DNA of 64,000 nucleotides from JAJPIG01 sp035531675. Lineage in GTDB: Bacteria; Desulfobacterota; Binatia; Binatales; Binataceae. Under the pieces are notes generated by a model, which saw only the letters and a list, made by a program, of their open reading frames with translations, was not told where the DNA came from and did not search any database. Below, piece after piece: positions 59,753 through 64,000 of the stretch; the stretch's first letter is position 1, and the number at the start of each line of letters is the position of its first letter. Both the position numbers and the translations under genes were made by a program. The stretch is from NCBI GenBank assembly GCA_035531675.1, contig DATKSL010000006.1:62001-126000 (forward strand). Reading direction: 5' to 3'.

Positions 59753-60119
59753 GCCGATTCGCACCAAGGCCGATTACGAGCGCACGCTGCGGGAGATCGA
59801 GCGCCTATGGGGCGCCAAAGAGGGAACCCCGGACGGCGATCGGCTGGACGTGCTCGCGACGCTGGTCGAAGCCTATGAGCAGAAGCATTTTCCTGTCGAC
59901 CCGCCCGATCCCATCGAGGCGATTCGCTTTCGCCTTGAACAGCAGGGACTCGACCCGCGCGCGCTGGTCGGAGTGATCGGCGGCCGCAGTCGCGTTTACG
60001 AGGTGATGCAACGCAAGCGCGCGCTCTCGCTGGAGATGATCCGCCGCCTCCACCAACGCTTCGGTATCCCCGCCGACGTGCTGATTCGCCCCGTCCGCGC
60101 CCGCCGCCACGCTGCGTAG
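59742..60119 (+). CDS. higA: HigA-type antitoxin
   Basis: HigA, 125 aa, COG5499 type: an N-terminal region (KPIRTKADYERTLREIERLWG) then a Cro/C1-type HTH (about 70-120) with RSRVYEVMQRKRALSLEMIRRLHQRFGIP. It neutralises HigB and represses the operon. The start is ATG 59742, overlapping higB by 11 bases. An IR upstream of higB is the likely binding site. The gene ends 23 bases before the second copy of the monooxygenase 3' end. Confidence 0.92.
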   Translation: MEIKPIRTKADYERTLREIERLWGAKEGTPDGDRLDVLATLVEAYEQKHFPVDPPDPIEAIRFRLEQQGLDPRALVGVIGGRSRVYEVMQRKRALSLEMIRRLHQRFGIPADVLIRPVRARRHAA

Positions 60120-60142
60120 CCCTGCAAGCGGCCGTGTAGGCA

Positions 60143-60281
60143 CGCGAATCCGATGCAACGCCATTGGCGCGATATCCATACGGTCGCGTCGCACATCGGC
60201 CTCACCGCCGACCCGGTCTACGAAGCCTTCGGACGCCTCGAACTGGGGCTGCCGCCGAATCCCCGCAACGCCATGTACTGA
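60143..60281 (+). pseudogene. Duplicated 3' fragment of the monooxygenase gene
   Basis: The downstream copy of the 150-base repeat (60143-60292) encodes the last 46 residues of the HsaA-like monooxygenase, ending at the same stop, with one silent change. It has no promoter, start or N-terminal part, so it is a fragment. It may be a relic of the original 3' end left behind when the higBA unit was inserted. The bases to 60383 hold nothing else recognisable beyond a small hairpin. Confidence 0.9.
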
Positions 60282-60383
60282 GGCGAGGCCCCGGCGTGGT
60301 TGCTCGTTACCGCGCTCAGGGGTGCCCGCGGGCCCGCGGCGCGCCGTTACCGGGTGCAGGCCTCGGGCCGCTAGGATGGCGCG

Positions 60384-61577
60384 ATGAACCAGCGACCGCT
60401 CGACGGAATTCGCGTCATCGATCTCGGGCAAATCTATGCCGCCCCGTACTGCACGATGCAGCTCGCGGCGATGGGCGCCGAGGTGATCAAGATCGAGCCG
60501 CCCGGCATCGGCGAGGGATTGCGCTTCGTCGGCGCCGATCCGGGCAAGACCAACTACGCCTTCCTGATGCTCAACGCGAACAAGAAATCGGTCACGCTCA
60601 ATCTGAAAGACGCGCGCGGGCGCGCGCTGCTGATGAAGCTGCTCGAGCGGGCCGACGTGTTCGTTGAGAATTACGCGGGCGGCACGATGGAATCGATGGG
60701 GCTCGGCTATGACGATCTGCGCGAACGCTTCCCGCGGCTGATTTATGCCTCCGCCAAAGGTTATGGCTCCGACAGCCGCTTCGCGAAGCTGGGCGCGATG
60801 GATACCAGTATCCAGGCGGCCTGCGGACAGATCAGCGCGACCGGCTTTCCGGATCGCGACGGGGTCAAGACACCGGCCACGCTGATCGACATGGGCACCG
60901 GCAGCCATCTGACCAGCGCGATCCTGGCCGCGCTGCTGGGACGCGCGCGCAGCGGACGCGGGATGAAGGTCGAAGTCGCGATGTTCGATATCGCGGTGCC
61001 CGGCATGACGACGGTGTTCGCGGCAGCGCTGCAAGGCAAGAAGATTCGGCGCTCCGCTAATCAGCATCCGGGCGTCTGCCCCTCCAACGTCTATCCGGCG
61101 GCCGACGGCGCGGTGCTGATCTTCTGCCTGACGGAAAAACATTGGCGCATGCTGGCGACGATGATGGGTCGCGGCGAGCTCGGTAACGATCCGCGTTTCG
61201 TTGATCACACGGCGCGCCTCAAGATCGTCGACGAGGTGGACGCGCTGGTCGCGGCCTGGACGCGCGATCGCAGCCGCGAGGAGCTGATCGCGGCGCTGAT
61301 CGACAACGGTGTTCCGGCCGCCCCGGTCCGCACGGTCGAAGAGGTGGTGAGCGATCCCGAGTTGCGCCTGCGCGGCTCGCTAATCGAGAGCCACTACGCG
61401 GACTACGGCGCGATCAATGTGCTCGGACTGCCGTTCCGACTCGATCCGGATCGCCCCGGCCGCGCCGATCAGCCGGCGCCGCCACCGACGCTCGCCGCCC
61501 ATACCGCCGAAGTGCTGGCCGAGATCGGCGTCGATCAAAATGAACTGGAGCGCTTGCGGAGCGAGGGCGTGGTCTAG
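60384..61577 (+). CDS. CaiB/BaiF family III CoA-transferase
   Basis: A 397-aa CoA-transferase. It has the N-terminal LDGIRVIDLGQIYAAPYCTMQLAAMGAEVIKIE and the catalytic Asp in GAMDTSIQA (about residue 137), then the typical EVAMFD and C-terminal GVPAAPVRTVEEVVSDPEL blocks. It moves CoA between acids, often in alkylsuccinate, carnitine or aromatic-acid catabolism. The start is ATG 60384. It lies downstream of the higBA insertion and may have been in the same region as the monooxygenase and CmcJ-like oxygenase before it. Confidence 0.88.
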   Translation: MNQRPLDGIRVIDLGQIYAAPYCTMQLAAMGAEVIKIEPPGIGEGLRFVGADPGKTNYAFLMLNANKKSVTLNLKDARGRALLMKLLERADVFVENYAGGTMESMGLGYDDLRERFPRLIYASAKGYGSDSRFAKLGAMDTSIQAACGQISATGFPDRDGVKTPATLIDMGTGSHLTSAILAALLGRARSGRGMKVEVAMFDIAVPGMTTVFAAALQGKKIRRSANQHPGVCPSNVYPAADGAVLIFCLTEKHWRMLATMMGRGELGNDPRFVDHTARLKIVDEVDALVAAWTRDRSREELIAALIDNGVPAAPVRTVEEVVSDPELRLRGSLIESHYADYGAINVLGLPFRLDPDRPGRADQPAPPPTLAAHTAEVLAEIGVDQNELERLRSEGVV

Positions 61578-61623
61578 CGAGAGCGGGCTGTCATCGCGAG
61601 ATCGTTCGGGATAATCGCGCCGC

Positions 61624-61863
61624 TTAAGATCGCGCCTGCTTGACCACGCGTCGCCGTGGCCGGCCGGGTGGAAAAGCGCTGGCCTTGCGTCCGCGCGGCT
61701 TGAGATTGAAGCGATCGAGCAGACCGAAAAATCCGTTGCGCACCGATTCCATCATCCAGAGCATACCCAGGCCGAGCGCGATCAAGAGTCCCTGCATTAT
61801 CTGGTTGAGGAACTCCAGACGACTTATCCGTTCGGGGGTGAAATCGGTTTCCTGCTCAGCCAT
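61624..61863 (-). CDS. Small membrane protein of unknown function
   Basis: A 79-aa protein with one hydrophobic segment (MQGLLIALGLGMLWMM, about residues 23-38) and a basic Arg/Lys/Pro-rich C-terminal tail facing the cytoplasm by the positive-inside rule. It has no family I recognise. It is divergent from mraZ across 193 bases. Codon use resembles its neighbours, and the start ATG 61863 is clean, so it is likely real. Confidence 0.5.
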   Translation of the reverse strand: MAEQETDFTPERISRLEFLNQIMQGLLIALGLGMLWMMESVRNGFFGLLDRFNLKPRGRKASAFPPGRPRRRVVKQARS

Positions 61864-62015
61864 CGTTGATACTCCAATGCAAGGCTCTTGAGACTAGAGA
61901 CCCTGAGGTCCAGACGCAAGCTGGCCGCCCTCGACTTCGTTTTTCTTTCGCTTTTCTAACGCGTCCTGTGTCCATCAACAAAATGATTCCATTAGCTCTC
62001 TCTCGCTTGACTGTG

Positions 62016-62040
62016 GTGGGGGAGAGTGGGATTTTGTGGA
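62016..62040 (+). promoter_or_regulatory. MraZ-box repeats upstream of mraZ
   Basis: GTGGG (62016), GTGGG (62026) and GTGGA (62036) repeat at an exact 10-base period, 17 bases before the mraZ start. MraZ of other bacteria binds TGGG-type direct repeats at this spacing in its own promoter, so autoregulation of the cluster is likely. A TTGACT at 62007 may serve as a -35 element. Confidence 0.75.
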
Positions 62041-62056
62041 GGGCTAGAGTGGAACA

Positions 62057-62512
62057 GTGGTCTTCAACGGCAGCTTTGACCATGCCATCGACGAGAAGGG
62101 CCGGGTCAGTATCCCGGTCCGCTTTCGCGAGGCCTTGCAGCGTAACCACTGCGATACACTTGTGATTACCAACAACTTCACCAGCGGACAGCCCTGCCTC
62201 CAGCTCTACCCGCCCGACGAATGGCAGCGCCAGGTCGTCGGCCGCGTCCAGCAGAAACCGCACTTCGATCCCGATACTGAAGACTATCTTACATTTGTTG
62301 TCGGCAGTGCTCACGAGGTCCCGCTCGACCGCCAGGGCCGTATCCTGATCCCGCCCAAGCTGCGCGAGTTCGCGACCCTGGCCCGCGACGTCACCTTCTC
62401 CGCGCGCCTGACCTTTTTTCAGCTCTGGGACAAAGCGACTTTCGAGCAGGTCTTCGCCGCCGCGATGGCGCGGTTCAAGGATCCGAAGTTCAGGGAAAAG
62501 CTGGGCCTGTAG
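62057..62512 (+). CDS. mraZ: Division/cell wall cluster transcriptional repressor MraZ
   Basis: MraZ, 151 aa, a DNA-binding regulator of the division/cell wall cluster. Two SpoVT/AbrB-like halves are seen: DEKGRVSIPVRFRE (about residues 12-25) and DRQGRILIPPKLRE (about 91-104). The start is taken as GTG 62057, in line with the family N-terminus; GGAGGG is 13 bases upstream. It opens the operon mraZ-rsmH-ftsL-ftsI, with MraZ-box repeats just upstream. Confidence 0.95.
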   Translation: MVFNGSFDHAIDEKGRVSIPVRFREALQRNHCDTLVITNNFTSGQPCLQLYPPDEWQRQVVGRVQQKPHFDPDTEDYLTFVVGSAHEVPLDRQGRILIPPKLREFATLARDVTFSARLTFFQLWDKATFEQVFAAAMARFKDPKFREKLGL

Positions 62513-62526
62513 AACCTTAGATATTG

Positions 62527-63438
62527 ATGGGTAGCGCGGCGCACAAAATGGGATGGCCTCACGAGCCGGTGATGGTGCAGGAGGTGGGCGAGCTGATGCT
62601 GGCCAATCACCCGGCGATCATCGTCGACGCGACGCTCGGCGCCGGCGGCCATGCCGAGGCGTTGCTTGAGCGCTCCACCTGCGAGCGGCTGGTCGCGCTC
62701 GATCGCGACGCCCAGGCGCTGGCCACGGCCGGCGCGCGTCTGGCCCGTTTCGGCGATCGCGCGGTGCTGCGCCAGGCCGACTTCGCCGCGCTCGACACGG
62801 TGCTCGACGAGCTCGGTATCGCCGCGGTGGGTGCGATTCTCGCCGACCTCGGGATGTCGAGTCTGGCCCTTGACGATCCGGCCCGCGGTTTCAGCTTCCA
62901 GTTCGACGGTCCGCTCGACATGCGGATGGATCAGCGCCAGACGCTCAGCGCACGCGACCTGATTAACGAGGAGCCCGAAGCCGAGCTGGCGCGCATCATC
63001 CGCGATTATGGCGAGGAGCGCCACGCCCGGCGGATCGCGCGGCTGATAGTCGCGGCGCGCCGCAAGCGTCCGATCGAAACCACCTTCCAGCTCCGTTCGA
63101 TCGTCGAACGCGCGCTCGGACCGCGCCGTATCGCCGGGATGCATCCCGCGACGCGCACCTTCCAGGCGCTCAGAATCGCGGTGAATCGCGAAATCGAAAG
63201 TCTCGCGGCGCTGCTCGCCAGCGGACCCGCGCGGCTGACGGCGGGCGGCCGGATGGTGACGCTGGCCTATCACTCGCTCGAAGATCGTCCGGTCAAGGAA
63301 GCCTTCCGCGCGCTCGCGCGCAGCGGCGAATTCGTCGCGATTACGGGCAAGCCGATGCGTCCCGCGGCCGCCGAGGTGGCGCGCAATCCGCGCGCCCGCA
63401 GCGCGCGGCTCAGATGTCTTGAGCGGGGGCAGCCATGA
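62527..63438 (+). CDS. rsmH: 16S rRNA (cytosine-1402-N4)-methyltransferase RsmH (MraW)
   Basis: RsmH, 303 aa, N4-methylates C1402 of 16S rRNA. It has the SAM motif DATLGAGGHAEALL, the conserved HEPVMVQEV start, ILADLGMSSLALDDPARGFSF and the C-terminal LAYHSLEDRPVK. I use ATG 62527; a TTG one codon upstream is also in frame. It follows mraZ by 14 bases and overlaps ftsL by four (ATGA), as usual in this cluster. Confidence 0.96.
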   Translation: MGSAAHKMGWPHEPVMVQEVGELMLANHPAIIVDATLGAGGHAEALLERSTCERLVALDRDAQALATAGARLARFGDRAVLRQADFAALDTVLDELGIAAVGAILADLGMSSLALDDPARGFSFQFDGPLDMRMDQRQTLSARDLINEEPEAELARIIRDYGEERHARRIARLIVAARRKRPIETTFQLRSIVERALGPRRIAGMHPATRTFQALRIAVNREIESLAALLASGPARLTAGGRMVTLAYHSLEDRPVKEAFRALARSGEFVAITGKPMRPAAAEVARNPRARSARLRCLERGQP

Positions 63439-63722
63439 AGCGGCGCCCGTCTCCGTCGCGGCCGCCGGCCCGTCTGGTACCGGCTATCCTGGTGCTGGCC
63501 GTCGCCGCGCTCGGCTTCACAATCGTGATGGTGCGCCTGGAAGTTACCCAGGAGGGCTATCGCCTCTCAGAGTTGCGCGCCGAGATCGCGAAGCTCCAGG
63601 AGCAGAACCGCCAGCTCAAGCTCGAGAGCGCCGAGCTCAGCTCGGTGACCCGCCTGCGCGCGCTGGCCCCGCGTTATCATCTGGCGCCGCCCGCCCCCGG
63701 ACAGGTGGTGATGGTGCCATGA
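63435..63722 (+). CDS. ftsL: Cell division protein FtsL
   Basis: FtsL, 95 aa, a bitopic divisome protein: a short cytoplasmic basic N-terminus, one transmembrane segment (about residues 15-37) and a periplasmic coiled coil (LSELRAEIAKLQEQNRQLKLES). It is small and poorly conserved, so identity rests on position between rsmH and ftsI and on the topology. Start and stop overlap both neighbours by four bases. Confidence 0.88.
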   Translation: MKRRPSPSRPPARLVPAILVLAVAALGFTIVMVRLEVTQEGYRLSELRAEIAKLQEQNRQLKLESAELSSVTRLRALAPRYHLAPPAPGQVVMVP

Positions 63723-64000
63723 ACGTCGCCTTTCAGAAACGCCGCACCCGGATCGGGATGCTGACGCTGCTGCTGGTGGCGCTGTTCCTGGTCGCGATCG
63801 CGCGGCTCGTGATCCTGGTCGCCTTCGATGGCCCGCGGCTCAACTCGATGGCTGCCAGCGAGCATAGCGGCGAGGTCGAGCTGGCGGCGGTGCGCGGACC
63901 GATTATCGATCGCAATGGCGAGCCGCTGGCGTTGTCGGCCGAAACCACTTCGATTTACGCCCGGCCGCGCGAGCTGTTCGCCTCCAGCACGGCCGCCGAT
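63719..64000 (+). CDS. ftsI: Peptidoglycan transpeptidase FtsI (PBP3), N-terminal part
   Basis: FtsI, the septal class B penicillin-binding protein, cut by the window edge after 94 residues. Visible are a short basic N-terminus, a transmembrane helix (about 14-35) and the start of the PBP dimerisation domain with RGPIIDRNGEPLALS. The ATG at 63719 overlaps the ftsL stop by four bases. The catalytic SxxK lies outside the window. Confidence 0.93.
   Translation, partial: MNVAFQKRRTRIGMLTLLLVALFLVAIARLVILVAFDGPRLNSMAASEHSGEVELAAVRGPIIDRNGEPLALSAETTSIYARPRELFASSTAAD

Noticed and set aside
59231..60292. Transposon with terminal repeats around higBA
   Set aside because: The repeats are direct and are derived from the gene's 3' end; no transposase, inverted termini or short target duplication is present.

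Overview
This is a gene-dense, GC-rich chromosomal window from a Gram-negative (diderm) bacterium. Outer-membrane features include an ArnT/C/D-type lipid modification cluster, lipoproteins and an LPS-type glycosyltransferase. The front half is rich in oxidative catabolism: an F420-type luciferase-like oxidoreductase, an HpaB-type flavin monooxygenase, orphan molybdenum enzymes, short-chain dehydrogenases (SDRs), RidA proteins and amidohydrolases. That mix resembles uncultured soil lineages such as Candidatus Binatota or relatives of Desulfobacterota. The placement is inference from gene content, not from a marker tree. No rRNA, tRNA, CRISPR array or insertion sequence was recognised.

Layout. 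1-1827 (minus): RidA, a meta-cleavage-type hydrolase and a truncated amidohydrolase. 1953-9000: MFS exporter, esterase-like hydrolase, a phytoene-dehydrogenase-like flavoprotein, two GSTs, and an F420-type oxidoreductase overlapping a MetE-like protein. 9258-13978 (minus): a secreted protein, an HpaB-type monooxygenase and a zinc alcohol dehydrogenase. 14119-18235 (plus): SDR, EntE-like aryl-AMP ligase, amidohydrolase-2 and a 6-oxocamphor-hydrolase-like crotonase, probably a ring-opening catabolic operon. 18249-25967: an SDR lacking catalytic residues, a VOC protein, a molybdopterin oxidoreductase, RidA, a DsbA-fold isomerase, a DNA glycosylase and an orphan CoxL-like subunit. 26042-31755: murF, purE, a TPR lipoprotein with a RodZ-like protein, and an ArnT-like transferase. 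31840-35790: arnC, a formyltransferase, an ArnA-C/UXS-like dehydrogenase and arnD. 35840-47748: serine hydrolase, purA, aminotransferase-serA, galT, enoyl-CoA hydratase, leuS, O-methyltransferase, Mut7-C protein and a hydrolase. 47745-55113 (minus): lipoprotein peptidase, heterodimeric ABC exporter, glycosyltransferase, 3'-5' exonuclease and Mrp. 55225-61863: a DUF4838 protein, a CmcJ-like oxygenase, an HsaA-like monooxygenase, a higBA module, a CoA-transferase and a small membrane protein. 62057-64000: start of the division/cell wall cluster (mraZ, rsmH, ftsL, ftsI).

Most notable observations. (1) The higBA toxin-antitoxin pair lies between two 150-bp direct copies of the 3' end of the upstream monooxygenase gene, which looks like a recent insertion that left the gene intact. 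(2) A perfect 50-bp palindrome sits inside the murF coding sequence. (3) The leader of the aminotransferase-serA operon has mutually exclusive hairpins and a terminator-like hairpin with eight U. (4) A beta-diketone-hydrolase-like crotonase is linked to an EntE-like ligase. (5) Two enzymes keep their fold signatures but lack catalytic residues: the SDR at 18249 and the CoxL-like protein at 23637. No gap between genes exceeds 300 bases.
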